The position numbers were made by a program, and so were the translations under genes. A DNA stretch of 64,000 nucleotides from Nocardioides soli (GTDB lineage Bacteria; Actinomycetota; Actinomycetes; Propionibacteriales; Nocardioidaceae): assembly GCF_014191495.1 (NCBI RefSeq), contig NZ_JACHWR010000003.1:806501-870500 (forward strand), given 5' to 3'. Positions 25,685 through 35,353 of the stretch are shown here, in pieces. Below the pieces are notes generated by a model. It worked only from the letters and a program-made list of their open reading frames with translations, did no database searches and was not told where the DNA came from. Numbering within the stretch: position 1 is the first letter of the stretch; every line of letters starts with the position of its first letter.

Positions 25685-26986
25685 ATGACATCTCCCGACC
25701 TCTTCGTCGCCACCTGCGACCTCGGCGCGCAGGTGCGTGGGCGAGGTGCACCCGGATCCCGCCTCGACTCGGTGCTGCGCTCCGGCGTCGGCTGGGTCCC
25801 GGCCAACCTGGCGCTGACCGCGTTCGGTGACATCGCCCCGGACAACGCCTTCGGCTCCGCCGGCGATCTCCGGCTGATCCCCGACGAGGCGACGTCCGTC
25901 GTGGTGCCCACCGACCCGGAGACCGACGCGCCGGCCCTGCGACTCTTCCTCGCCGACCAGACGCTGACCGACGGGGCGCCGTGGACAGGTTGTCCTCGCG
26001 GATTCCTGAGACAGGTGCTCGCCGACTTCGAGCAGACGCTCGGCCTCCGGGTGGTCGCCAGCTTCGAGCACGAGTTCGTGCTCCTCGGGCTGGACGGCTC
26101 GCCGCCCTTCTCCCTGCGTCGCCATCGCGATGCGGCCCGCTTCGGCGGCGAGCTCCTCGACCTGTTGGCGAACTGCGGCTTCGAGCCGGAGACCTGGCTG
26201 CCCGAGTACGGCGAGTCGCAGTTCGAGATCACCCTCGCGCCGACGGGAGCCCTGGTGGCAGCCGACCGGGCCGTCCTCCTGCGCGAGCTGGTGCGCGACC
26301 TGGCGGCCCGGCGCGGGCTGCGGGCGTCCTTCGCCCCGTTGCAGCGCCCCGACGGCACCGGCACGGGCGTGCACGTCCATCTCAGCTTCCGCTCCGCCGA
26401 CGGGCAGCCGACCCTCTTCGACCCGACGCGGCCCGGGCGCTTGTCCGAGTCGGGCACGAGATTCGCCGCCGGAGTGCTGCGGCACGCACGTGCACTGAGC
26501 GCGTGGACGGCACCCAGCCCCGCGTCCTTCCTGAGGCTCACGCCCCGTCGCTGGAGCAGCGCCGGCGCCTTCCTCGCGGAGCGCAACCGGGAGGCGCTGC
26601 TGCGGATCTGCCCGACCACCTCGGCGGACGAGGACGAAGCAGCCCGGCAGCTGAACCTCGAGTACCGCGCGTGCGACGCCACGGCCAACCCCTGGCTCGC
26701 GCTCGGCCTGCTGCTCCGAGCCGGGCTGGCGGGGATGACCGATCCGAGCTGTCCCAGTCCGACCGTCTGGCCCGAGGACGTCACCGCAACCGGCCCGGCC
26801 GAGGTGGCGCCGCTTCCGACGAGTCTTCCCGAGGCGCTCGGTGCCCTCGTCGCGGACGAGGAGCTGTGTTCGTGGCTCCCGGCTCCGTTGCTGGACACGT
26901 TCCTCGCGGTGAAGCGGCACGAGATCGCTCAGGTCGACGGGCTCGAGGCCGCCGACGTGGTGCAGCGGATCGCCGATGTGTACTGA
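25685..26986 (+). CDS. Glutamine-synthetase-like ligase (gamma-glutamyl-amide synthetase type)
   Basis: 433 residues. Catalytic-domain motifs of the GS superfamily are visible in diverged form: FEHEFVLL (metal-binding Glu), GESQFEITLAP, GTGVHVHLSF (the HxHxS loop), and EYRACDATANPWLALGL (Arg and NP loop). It is not a housekeeping GlnA: it lacks the adenylylation loop and many canonical residues. In catabolic clusters such enzymes typically join glutamate to an amine (PuuA, anilide or isopropylamide ligases) or another amino compound. The partner amine is unknown. It may be cotranscribed with the transporter across the repeat. Confidence 0.8.
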   Translation: MTSPDLFVATCDLGAQVRGRGAPGSRLDSVLRSGVGWVPANLALTAFGDIAPDNAFGSAGDLRLIPDEATSVVVPTDPETDAPALRLFLADQTLTDGAPWTGCPRGFLRQVLADFEQTLGLRVVASFEHEFVLLGLDGSPPFSLRRHRDAARFGGELLDLLANCGFEPETWLPEYGESQFEITLAPTGALVAADRAVLLRELVRDLAARRGLRASFAPLQRPDGTGTGVHVHLSFRSADGQPTLFDPTRPGRLSESGTRFAAGVLRHARALSAWTAPSPASFLRLTPRRWSSAGAFLAERNREALLRICPTTSADEDEAARQLNLEYRACDATANPWLALGLLLRAGLAGMTDPSCPSPTVWPEDVTATGPAEVAPLPTSLPEALGALVADEELCSWLPAPLLDTFLAVKRHEIAQVDGLEAADVVQRIADVY

Positions 26987-26999
26987 GGAGGTGGGGTCG

Positions 27000-28256
27000 G
27001 TGACGGTCCGAGACGCAGACCTGCCCACACCGGTCGAGACACAGGCCCAGATCCGGCTCGCGGAGGCCGTGGTGGCACGCAACTACGCGCCGCTGCCGGT
27101 GGTGGTCACCGACGCAGACGGTGCCTGGGTGCGCGACATCGAGGGCAGGCGCTACCTCGACTGCCTGGCCGGATACTCCGCGCTCAACTTCGGGCACCGG
27201 CATCCGCGCCTCATCGCCGCCGCCGAGCAGCAGCTCCACCGGGTCACGCTGACCAGCCGGGCCTTCCACCACGACCGGCTCGGGCCCTTCTGCCGCGACC
27301 TGGCGGAGCTGGCCGGCCTGGAGACGGTGCTCCCGATGAACACCGGCGCCGAGGCCGTCGAGACCGCGATCAAGCTGGTCCGCCGATGGGGATACGAGGC
27401 CAAGGGCATCGAGCCGGGCCGGGCGAAGATCGTGGTTGCCGCCGACAGCTTCCACGGCCGCACGACGACGATCGTCGGCTTCTCGAGCGACCACGAGGCA
27501 CGGAGCGGATTCGGCCCCTTCACGCCGGGCTTCGTGACCGTCCCGTTCGGCGACGCGGACGCGTTGTCGGCGGCGGTCGACGACGAGACCGCGGCCGTGC
27601 TGCTCGAGCCGATCCAGGGCGAGGCCGGCGTCATCGTCCCGCCCGACGGCTACCTGAGCGCGGTCCGGGCACTCACCCGGCAGCAGGACGTGCTGTTCGT
27701 GGCCGACGAGATCCAGAGCGGTCTGGGCCGGACCGGAACGACGTTCGCCGTCGATCACGAGTCGGTGCGCCCCGACGTCCTGATCCTCGGCAAGGCCCTG
27801 GGCGGCGGTCTCCTTCCCGTCTCCGCCGTGCTGGCCACTCGCGACGTCATGCGGGTGATCCGGCCGGGCAGCCACGGCTCGACATTCGGCGGCAACCCCC
27901 TGGCGGCCGCGGTCGGCCAGGCGGTTGTCGCACTGCTCGACACGGGCGAGTACCAGGAACGTGCCCGGGCGCTCGGAGAGGCGCTCGCGGCCGGCCTGCA
28001 CGAGCTCGTCGGACAGGGATTGACGGCCGTCCGGAGCCGGGGTCTGTGGGCGGGTGTCGACGTGGAGCCGGACCTGATGAGCGGCCGCCAGCTCTGCGAA
28101 CGTCTCCTCGGCCGTGGGCTGCTCACGAAGGACACCCACGGGCAGACGGTACGGCTCGCGCCGCCCCTGGTGATCACCCGGTCCGAGATCGAATGGATGA
28201 TCGAGCAGCTGGCCGACGCGCTGGCCGACGGTCGGGAGGCTCAGCACCACGGTTGA
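27000..28256 (+). CDS. Class III PLP aminotransferase, ornithine aminotransferase-like
   Basis: 418 residues. Fold type I, class III: NTGAEAVETAIKLVRRWGY, FHGRT, the cofactor-clamping Asp in VADEIQSGLGRTG, and the Schiff-base Lys in LILGKALGGGLLPVSAVLA. The overall string matches ornithine delta-aminotransferases (RocD), which convert ornithine and a 2-oxo acid to glutamate semialdehyde and an amino acid. In this context it may instead transaminate another omega-amino compound. GTG at 27000 is chosen because GAGGAGG lies at 26985-26991; ATG 26976 overlaps the ligase end and lacks a ribosome site. Confidence 0.88.
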   Translation: MTVRDADLPTPVETQAQIRLAEAVVARNYAPLPVVVTDADGAWVRDIEGRRYLDCLAGYSALNFGHRHPRLIAAAEQQLHRVTLTSRAFHHDRLGPFCRDLAELAGLETVLPMNTGAEAVETAIKLVRRWGYEAKGIEPGRAKIVVAADSFHGRTTTIVGFSSDHEARSGFGPFTPGFVTVPFGDADALSAAVDDETAAVLLEPIQGEAGVIVPPDGYLSAVRALTRQQDVLFVADEIQSGLGRTGTTFAVDHESVRPDVLILGKALGGGLLPVSAVLATRDVMRVIRPGSHGSTFGGNPLAAAVGQAVVALLDTGEYQERARALGEALAAGLHELVGQGLTAVRSRGLWAGVDVEPDLMSGRQLCERLLGRGLLTKDTHGQTVRLAPPLVITRSEIEWMIEQLADALADGREAQHHG

Positions 28257-28296
28257 CGGAGAGGTGGAGCGTTGCGGCCCCACTAGTGTGGGGCCT

Positions 28297-31122
28297 ATGA
28301 GCACCGCGGACGACCAGCAGCTCTCGCCGGCCGAGCGGTACGCCGACTATCGCAAGCACCGGCAGCACCCGGTGCTCAAGGACTTCGTCGCGCTCTATGA
28401 CTTCCCGCTCGACGACTTCCAGCGCCGGGGGTGCGAGGCGATCGAGGAGGGTCGCGGCGTGCTCGTCGCGGCCCCGACCGGCTCCGGCAAGACGATCGTG
28501 GGGGAGTTCGCCGTCCACCTCGCCCTCCAGACCGGCCGCAAGTGCTTCTACACGACGCCGATCAAGGCGCTGTCGAACCAGAAGTACAACGACCTCGTGG
28601 CGCGGTACGGCGCCGACCAGGTCGGCCTGCTCACCGGTGACAACGTCGTCAACGGCGAGGCACCGATCGTCGTGATGACCACCGAGGTGCTGCGCAACAT
28701 GCTGTACGCCGGCAGCCGCACGCTGCTGGGTCTCGGGTTCGTGGTGATGGACGAGGTGCACTACCTCGCCGACCGGGCCCGCGGTGCCGTCTGGGAGGAG
28801 GTGATCATCCACCTGCCGGAGTCGGTCGCGCTCGTGTCGCTCTCGGCGACGGTGTCGAACGCCGAGGAGTTCGGCGAGTGGCTGGAGACCGTCCGCGGCG
28901 ACACCAGCGTGATCGTCGAGGAGCGGCGTCCCGTGCCGCTCTACCAGCACGTCATGGTGGGGAAGCGGCTGCTGGACCTGTTCGCGTCGTCCGACGTCGA
29001 CGCGGCCGCGGGCTTCGTGAAGGAGGGCGCCCCGGTCAACGACGAGCTGCTCAAGGTGGCGCGCGACGACTGGGCGAGCACCCGCATGCGCGACCGGCGC
29101 TCGCCGCGCGACCGCAACCGGAAGGCGACCAGCAAGCACGCGGCCGCCAGGACCGTCGGCAACGGCCGCCGGGTGTGGATCCCCAGCCGGGTCGACGTCA
29201 TCGACCGGCTCGACCGCGAGGGCCTGCTGCCGGCGATCGTGTTCATCTTCAGCCGGGTCGGCTGCGACGCCGCGGTCACGCAGTGCCTGAACGCCGGGGT
29301 GCGGCTCACCACCCCGGAGGAGCGCGACGAGATCTACGCCTACGTCGAGGCCGCCTGCCGACACCTCCCGCCCGACGACCTGCACGTGCTGGGCTACCAC
29401 GACTTCCTCGACGGCCTGACCCGCGGCGTGGCCGCCCACCACGCCGGCATGCTGCCCACCTTCAAGGAGTGCGTCGAGGAGCTCTACCTGCGCGGGCTCT
29501 GCAAGGTCGTCTTCGCGACCGAGACCCTGGCGCTCGGCATCAACATGCCCGCCCGCACGGTCGTGATCGAGAAGCTCGACAAGTGGAACGGCGAGACCCA
29601 CGCCGCCATCACGCCGGGGGAGTACACCCAGCTCACCGGTCGGGCGGGCCGGCGCGGGCTCGACGTGGAGGGCCACGGAGTCGTGCTCTGGCAGCCCGGC
29701 ATGAACCCGCGCGAGCTCGCCGGCCTGGCCTCGACGCGCACCTATCCGCTCCGGTCGTCCTTCCGCCCGTCGTACAACATGGCGGTCAACCTCGTGCACC
29801 AGTTCGGCCGGGCCCGCTCGCGGGAGCTGCTCGAGCAGTCGTTCGCCCAGTTCCAGGCCGACAAGGCGGTCGTCGGGCTGGCCCGGCAGCTGCACAAGGC
29901 CGAAGAGGCGCTCGACGGCTACCGGGAGGCCGCGACCTGCGACCGCGGCGACTTCATGGAGTACGCCGCGCTGCGCCGCCGGATCGGCGAGGTCGAGAAG
30001 GGCGCCAGCCGGGCGCGCAAGGCGGACCTGCGCGACGAGGCGATGGCCTCGCTGCGCGAGCTGAAGCCCGGCGACGTGATCATGGTGCCGACCGGCAAGT
30101 TCGCCGGCTGGGCGGTCGTGGTCGACCCTGGCTGGTCGCCCGAGGGGCCGCGGCCCTACGTCGTGACGTCGGATCGGCAGGCCCGGCGGCTGGCCATGAT
30201 CGACTTCCCGGCCCCGGTGGCGGCGCAGGCGAAGGTCCGGATCCCGAAGAACTTCAACGGCCGCAACCCGCAGATGCGGCGCGACCTGGCCTCCGCGCTG
30301 CGGTCGAAGACCCACGACCTGGCGCCGCCCCGGCTGGCCAAGCAGGGTGCCCGGCGTACCGACCCGACGCGGACCCACGCCGACGAGGAGATCGCCCGGC
30401 TCCGCGCGGAGCTCCGTGGGCATCCGTGCCACGACTGCCCGGACCGGGAGGACCACGCCCGCTGGGCCGAGCGCTACTTCAAGCTCGACAAGGACGCCCA
30501 GACCCTGCGCCGGCGGGTGGAGCAGCGCACCAACACGGTCGCGCGGCAGTTCGACCGCGTCTGCGACGTGCTGACGGCTCTGGACTACCTCGAGGGCGAC
30601 GCCATCACCGATCGGGGCCGGCACCTGATGCGGCTGTACTCCGAGATGGATCTGGTCGCCGCCGAGTCGATCCGCCTCGGGCTGTGGGACGACCTCGCGC
30701 CGTCGGGCCTCGCCGCGGCGCTGTCCGTGCTGGTCTTCGAGGCGCGCCGCCCCGACGACGCGAGCGCCCCTCGCCTGCCCGGCGGTGCGATCCGTGAGGC
30801 GATCGGCGAGATGGTCAGGCTCTGGGGCAGCCTCGACGCGCTCGAGCGCGACCACCGGCTCGACTTCCTGCGCGCGCCCGACCTGGGCTTCGCCTGGGTC
30901 GCCTACCGGTGGGCGGAGGGCGACGAGCTCGACGACGTGCTGGTGGCCAGCGATCTCGCCGCCGGTGACTTCGTGCGGTGGATGAAGCAGCTGATCGACC
31001 TGGCCGGACAGGTCGCGGACGCCGCCGGCCCGGGGCCGCTGCGGGAGACCGCACGCGAGGTCGTGCGCCGCCTGCGCCGCGGCGTGGTGGCCTACTCCAG
31101 CCTGGCCGACGACGAGGAGTGA
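28297..31122 (+). CDS. helY: Ski2-like DEVH helicase HelY
   Basis: 941 residues. SF2 helicase: Q-motif region (LYDFPLDDFQRRGCEAIEEG), motif I APTGSGKT, motif II DEVH in VVMDEVHYLADRARGAVWEEV, motif III SATVS, and motifs V/VI in TETLALGINMPARTVVIEKLDK and LTGRAGRRGLD. The C-terminal DSHCT-type helical domain is present. It probably unwinds structured RNA. In M. tuberculosis helY lies beside tatC, which is the basis for viewing 17300-28256 as an insertion. ATG 28297 preferred over 28264. Confidence 0.92.
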   Translation: MSTADDQQLSPAERYADYRKHRQHPVLKDFVALYDFPLDDFQRRGCEAIEEGRGVLVAAPTGSGKTIVGEFAVHLALQTGRKCFYTTPIKALSNQKYNDLVARYGADQVGLLTGDNVVNGEAPIVVMTTEVLRNMLYAGSRTLLGLGFVVMDEVHYLADRARGAVWEEVIIHLPESVALVSLSATVSNAEEFGEWLETVRGDTSVIVEERRPVPLYQHVMVGKRLLDLFASSDVDAAAGFVKEGAPVNDELLKVARDDWASTRMRDRRSPRDRNRKATSKHAAARTVGNGRRVWIPSRVDVIDRLDREGLLPAIVFIFSRVGCDAAVTQCLNAGVRLTTPEERDEIYAYVEAACRHLPPDDLHVLGYHDFLDGLTRGVAAHHAGMLPTFKECVEELYLRGLCKVVFATETLALGINMPARTVVIEKLDKWNGETHAAITPGEYTQLTGRAGRRGLDVEGHGVVLWQPGMNPRELAGLASTRTYPLRSSFRPSYNMAVNLVHQFGRARSRELLEQSFAQFQADKAVVGLARQLHKAEEALDGYREAATCDRGDFMEYAALRRRIGEVEKGASRARKADLRDEAMASLRELKPGDVIMVPTGKFAGWAVVVDPGWSPEGPRPYVVTSDRQARRLAMIDFPAPVAAQAKVRIPKNFNGRNPQMRRDLASALRSKTHDLAPPRLAKQGARRTDPTRTHADEEIARLRAELRGHPCHDCPDREDHARWAERYFKLDKDAQTLRRRVEQRTNTVARQFDRVCDVLTALDYLEGDAITDRGRHLMRLYSEMDLVAAESIRLGLWDDLAPSGLAAALSVLVFEARRPDDASAPRLPGGAIREAIGEMVRLWGSLDALERDHRLDFLRAPDLGFAWVAYRWAEGDELDDVLVASDLAAGDFVRWMKQLIDLAGQVADAAGPGPLRETAREVVRRLRRGVVAYSSLADDEE

Positions 31123-31140
31123 CCGGGCGGTTCCGGGCGG

Positions 31141-31176
31141 CCGACACCGCCCCGGCGCGGACCGGGACGGTGTCGG
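31141..31176. terminator. Bidirectional terminator between helY and the subtilase gene
   Basis: Perfect 9-bp arms CCGACACCG (31141-31149) and CGGTGTCGG (31168-31176), with an inner CCGG/CCGG pairing. It lies between convergent stop codons. Confidence 0.7.
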
Positions 31177-31183
31177 ACGGAGC

Positions 31184-34100
31184 TCAGCGCGTGACGCTCA
31201 CATCGCTGTCCAGCGTGGTCACACCGGGCACCTTCGGCGCCGTCAGCTCGGTGTGCACGACCCCGCTGCCCTTCTTCACCCCCTTCGCGGTCACCGTGTA
31301 GGTGAACGTGTCACCGGGCGTCGGGTCGGTCGAGGTCACGCGCAGCGTCCCGGTCGGCAGCGTCGCGGACATGTCACCCTCCCCGGCCTCGTTCTCCGCG
31401 CCGACCAGGAAGGGCTGTCCGCCCGGGTCGGTCTGCGGGGCGCTGTACTCGTAGGTGATGTCCTGGGTCGGCTGGGTGCCGATCCAGACCTGGAAGTGCC
31501 GGGTGTCGGTCGTCCCGAACACGTTGACATCCCACTGGACGACGATCCATTGGCTCACGCCGTCGGTGAGGGTGCCCACCCTGACCCCGGGCGCGCCGGT
31601 GCCGTTCAGGTCGGTCCAGAAGGGCGCGAGCACGTTGTTCGGCCGCGCCGAGGACGCGCCGGACGGCAGCGTGCAGCACTCGTTGTCCTCCGAGGTGGCG
31701 CCGCCGACGACGAGATAGCCGTTGGTGTCGATGCCGATGCTGCTTGCCGCCTTGCCGTTGAACATGAACGACGGCGTCGTGAAGTTGAGGACGTCCTCGT
31801 CCCCGACCGAGATCGGGGCGATCCCGAACCCGGCCAGGTCCAGGAACCCGCCGGCGGGGGAGTCGCTGGCCGGAGCCACCGACGGCACCCCCAGGCTGGC
31901 GCCGGCCAGGGTGGTGAGACCGCTGACCTTGCCGCCCCGCAGGCGGCCCGCCGTGGTGCCGGTGAGCTGGAGCCGGTCGTTGGTCGTGGTGCTGAACGAC
32001 ACCGCCTGTGCGTCGAAGTCGGTGTTGGTCGCCGAGATCGTGCAGGTCGTCGTCGCCTTGACCCGCACGCTGGCCGGGTCGCAGGACTGGGTCGCCGTCA
32101 CGGTGCCCTGCTGGCGGATGAACGCCACCGGCAGGTGCAGGTCGCCGCGGTTGGTGTCGAAGTACACCGTGCCGAACTGCTGGTCGCCGATCGGGGCGTC
32201 CGAGGTGAGCCGCATCTCGACCGACGTCGACCGGCCGGGCTTGAGCGTGAACGACCGCGGCGAGAAGCTGATCTCCGTGTCGTCGGGCAGCGACGCGTAC
32301 GCCTTCACGTGCAGCGTCTTGCCGGTCACGTTCTGCACGGTCCGGACCGTGTCGATGTAGCCGGGCATCGTGGGTGCGTTGATCGACGGGATGTTCAGGT
32401 CGATCGCGTGCACCGGGTCCGCGGTGTAGGCCAACATGTCGTCGGTCGTGTCCGAGATCGTCATCGGCGCGTCGGCCGCGCGCCCGACGTCGATCCGGCC
32501 GGCGCCCATGTCGAACGCGTCGGCCGGAGTCGTCTCGTCCTCCTTGACGACCTTCGTGAGCGACTGCGTCATCATGGCCGACTTGATCTGGCCCGGCGTC
32601 CAGCTCGGGTGGAGCGCCTTGAGCAGGATCGCCGCTCCCGCGATGTGCGGAGCCGACATCGATGTCCCCGCGATCACCTGGTAGTACTCGCCGGGCGGTC
32701 CGTTGACGACCTCGGTCGGGGTGGGCGTCATCGCCGCAAGGATCTGGACCCCGGGCGCGGTGATGTCGGGCTTGATGAAGGAGCCGCCCGGGCCGCGTGA
32801 AGAGAACGCCGCCATCACGTCGCCCTTGCCGGTGTCGGCCCGGCCCGCCGTGAAGCTGGCGGTGACGCCGGAGTGGGCGGCGAGGAACGCCGTCAGGTCG
32901 GTGCCGTCGGCCACGTGCACCGACGGCAGCCAGTGGTTGTCGGTCTCCACGTCGGCCAGGGTCGGGTTGTAGAGGATCATCCCGACCGCGCCGCCCTGCA
33001 GCACGTTGTAGCCCTTCTCGACCCGGCCGTTGACGCCGCGCTGGCAGACCACGATCTGCCCGGTGAAGGTCCCGGCGGGCGCCGGGGTCTGGCACAGCGG
33101 GTCGCCGTACGGCGCTGCCGATGCGGGCGTCACCGGGGCCGGACCGGCGCCCGCGGTGATCGACGCACCCTTGACCGAGTACGTCGCGCCGTCACCGGCG
33201 GTCAGGGTCAGCGTGGAGGTGAACGACCGCGTCTGGGTGGAGGCGGCCACGGTGGTGACCCACGGGCTCAGGTGGTCCGAGGTGGATGCTCCCGGACCGC
33301 TGTTGCCCGCCGAGGCCGCGACGAAGACGCCGGCGTTGTAGGCGTCGAGGAAGGCGAGCTCGGTCGAGTCGGTGAGCGGGCTGCTCCCACCGCTGATGGA
33401 GTAGTTGATGACGTCGGCGCCGTCGACGATCGCCTGCTGGACCGCGGCGGTCAGGTCGGAGGCGTAGCCGCCCTGGGGGCCGAGGGCCTTGTACTCCACG
33501 ACCCAGGCGCCGGGGGCGACGCCGTTGATCCGGGAGAGCGTCGGTCCGAGCGTCTTGACGTTCGTGACGATGTCGCCCGCGGAGGTCGACGACGTGTGCG
33601 AGCCGTGGCCCTCGGAGTCGCGCGCGGTACCGGGGTAGACCAGGTCGTCGTTGAGGGCGGCGTAGGTGTCGAGGAAGGGCTGGCCGCCGATCAGCTTGTT
33701 GTTGCAGACGAACGGGTCGTCGGCCGGCGTCAGCGGGTTGTCGCCGAACGCGCAGGCCCGGGCCGGGCCCGGGGGAGCGGACAGGTTGCCGTGGTCGGCG
33801 AAGGAGGGGTGCTCGGGCCACAGACCGGTGTCGATGTTGGCGAGGATGATCCCCTTGCCGGCGCTCCTCGTCGTGCGCAGCTCCTCGTAGGCCGCCGTGG
33901 CGTTGATGAACCTGGTGCTCGAGTCCGTCAGCGGCTGCCGCAGCGCGTCCCGCTGGACCGCCACGACGCCGGGCACGGCGAGCAGCGTGCGGATCTGGTT
34001 GCCGGGCACGACGGCCGAGACACCGCCGTACGCGACCTGGTAGCTCTGGTCGATGCTGGTGGCCGGGACGGCCGCCTCGACCCGGCGACTGATCGCCTGC

Positions 34101-34498
34101 TCCTGGCGGTTCACGTACGCGCGGTAGTCGCGGAGCGCGCTGGTCCCGGCGGTCACCGGACGGCCGGTCACGCTCGGGCTGGTCGCCGCAAGCCCGGGCA
34201 CGGTGCCGGTGTAGCTCGCGATCGCGTCGTAGTCGTACTTGATGACGACGGGGACGCGCTTGGCCGAATCGAGCTTGAGCAGGGACGGCGAGGTCTCGGC
34301 CATGGAGCTCGACGGCGCCTTGTCGCCGCTGGACCGGCCGGTCAGGGTCGGCTGGGTATAGGCGATCGTGAAGCCGTCGCCGGGCGGACCTCCGCTGGCC
34401 GGAGCCGCGGTCGCGACCAGGCCGGTGATCGCGAGGGCCGCAGCCGAGCCGGCCACGGCGAGTCGGAGCTGACGAGAGTGGGGCGCGCGTGGGGACAT
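31184..34498 (-). CDS. Secreted S8 family serine peptidase (subtilase) with PA insert
   Basis: 1104 residues. Signal peptide (about 1-34, hydrophobic AVAGSAAALAITGLVATAAPA), I9-type propeptide/inhibitor region (about 80-185), then the catalytic triad Asp223 (ANIDTGLWPEH), His298 (DSEGHGSHTSS) and Ser613 (AGTSMSAPH). A PA domain is inserted at about 450-555. Beyond 700 are beta-sandwich and Fn3-like segments with a Cys-rich stretch (ATQSCDPASVRVKATTTC; NECCTLP). The protein is exported and probably nutritional or cell-surface. GGAAGG precedes the ATG. No sortase or LPXTG signal is seen. Confidence 0.93.
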   Translation of the reverse strand: MSPRAPHSRQLRLAVAGSAAALAITGLVATAAPASGGPPGDGFTIAYTQPTLTGRSSGDKAPSSSMAETSPSLLKLDSAKRVPVVIKYDYDAIASYTGTVPGLAATSPSVTGRPVTAGTSALRDYRAYVNRQEQAISRRVEAAVPATSIDQSYQVAYGGVSAVVPGNQIRTLLAVPGVVAVQRDALRQPLTDSSTRFINATAAYEELRTTRSAGKGIILANIDTGLWPEHPSFADHGNLSAPPGPARACAFGDNPLTPADDPFVCNNKLIGGQPFLDTYAALNDDLVYPGTARDSEGHGSHTSSTSAGDIVTNVKTLGPTLSRINGVAPGAWVVEYKALGPQGGYASDLTAAVQQAIVDGADVINYSISGGSSPLTDSTELAFLDAYNAGVFVAASAGNSGPGASTSDHLSPWVTTVAASTQTRSFTSTLTLTAGDGATYSVKGASITAGAGPAPVTPASAAPYGDPLCQTPAPAGTFTGQIVVCQRGVNGRVEKGYNVLQGGAVGMILYNPTLADVETDNHWLPSVHVADGTDLTAFLAAHSGVTASFTAGRADTGKGDVMAAFSSRGPGGSFIKPDITAPGVQILAAMTPTPTEVVNGPPGEYYQVIAGTSMSAPHIAGAAILLKALHPSWTPGQIKSAMMTQSLTKVVKEDETTPADAFDMGAGRIDVGRAADAPMTISDTTDDMLAYTADPVHAIDLNIPSINAPTMPGYIDTVRTVQNVTGKTLHVKAYASLPDDTEISFSPRSFTLKPGRSTSVEMRLTSDAPIGDQQFGTVYFDTNRGDLHLPVAFIRQQGTVTATQSCDPASVRVKATTTCTISATNTDFDAQAVSFSTTTNDRLQLTGTTAGRLRGGKVSGLTTLAGASLGVPSVAPASDSPAGGFLDLAGFGIAPISVGDEDVLNFTTPSFMFNGKAASSIGIDTNGYLVVGGATSEDNECCTLPSGASSARPNNVLAPFWTDLNGTGAPGVRVGTLTDGVSQWIVVQWDVNVFGTTDTRHFQVWIGTQPTQDITYEYSAPQTDPGGQPFLVGAENEAGEGDMSATLPTGTLRVTSTDPTPGDTFTYTVTAKGVKKGSGVVHTELTAPKVPGVTTLDSDVSVTR

Positions 34499-34670
34499 GC
34501 TGGTCCGCCTTCCATGAGACCGAGATTGCGCCGCACGGAGCCCGGGGCCCGTGACGTCGCGACCCCGGCACCGCACTTCTCGGACCGTAGGGCCCCCACG
34601 GGTACGGCGACAAGACACGTCCCCAGTTTTTGACGTGGACCGCCGCCGCGGCCTCAGCGTGGATCGAGCT

Positions 34671-35327
34671 TCAGCCCGCGGTCGCGACCGCCTCGGCCAC
34701 CGGGGTGTCCCCGCCCACCAGGTCCCACTGCCGGCCGACGGTGCGCGGAGCATCCACGACGGCGGCGAGCACCGCGGCGACGTCGGCACGGGTCACATCG
34801 CCCCGCAGCACGGAGGAGCCGAGGGTGACCAACCCGGTCGCCGGGTCGTCGGTGAGGCGGCCGGGACGGATGATCGTCCAGTCGAGATCGCTGGACCGCA
34901 GGGCCGCGTCGGCGTCGCGCTTGGCCTCGACGTACGCCCGCCACACCTCGCCGGTGTCGTCGGGCAGCGGGTCGTCGACGCCGATGGCGGAGACCTGGAC
35001 GAAGCGCCGGATCCCGGCCGAGCGGGCGCCCTCGATCGACTTCAGCGAGCCCTCCAGGTCGACGGTCCGCTTCCGCTCCTTGTTGCCGTCCGGCCCACCG
35101 CCCGCGGCGAACACCACCACCGCACACCCCGCGAACGCCGCGGCGAAGTCAGCGGCACCCTGCTCCTCGATGTCGAGCAGCCGCACCTGCGCGCCCCGCT
35201 GCTCGAGCTCGGCCCGGTAGGACTCCCGCCGGACCAGCGCCACCACGTCGTGGTCGGAGCGCCGGAGGTCGTGGATGAGATGGCGGGCCACCTGGCCGTG
35301 GCCCCCGACGATCGCGATCCGGCTCAT
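34671..35327 (-). CDS. NAD(P)-binding Rossmann oxidoreductase (atypical SDR, NmrA/YwnB-like)
   Basis: 218 residues. Dinucleotide-binding start MSRIAIVGGHGQVARHLI, then VVVFAAGGG and the catalytic-like YVEAKRDAD (Y-x3-K) segment. These atypical short-chain proteins act as NAD(P)H-dependent reductases or redox-sensing regulators; the substrate is unknown. ATG at 35327 is placed directly before the Rossmann motif. Between it and the subtilase start is 172 bp without a recognisable gene. Confidence 0.85.
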   Translation of the reverse strand: MSRIAIVGGHGQVARHLIHDLRRSDHDVVALVRRESYRAELEQRGAQVRLLDIEEQGAADFAAAFAGCAVVVFAAGGGPDGNKERKRTVDLEGSLKSIEGARSAGIRRFVQVSAIGVDDPLPDDTGEVWRAYVEAKRDADAALRSSDLDWTIIRPGRLTDDPATGLVTLGSSVLRGDVTRADVAAVLAAVVDAPRTVGRQWDLVGGDTPVAEAVATAG

Positions 35328-35353
35328 GCCCACCACCGTACGGCGTCGACGGG

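Noticed and set aside
17300..28256. Mandelate degradation operon as firm assignment
   Set aside because: No mandelate dehydrogenase or racemase, and the decarboxylase lacks the His281 equivalent.
28174..30855. 893-residue minus-strand open frame over helY
   Set aside because: Shadow frame of a strong helicase gene.
31253..34633. Two long plus-strand open frames opposite the subtilase
   Set aside because: The minus strand has the signal peptide and catalytic triad; the plus frames have no motifs.
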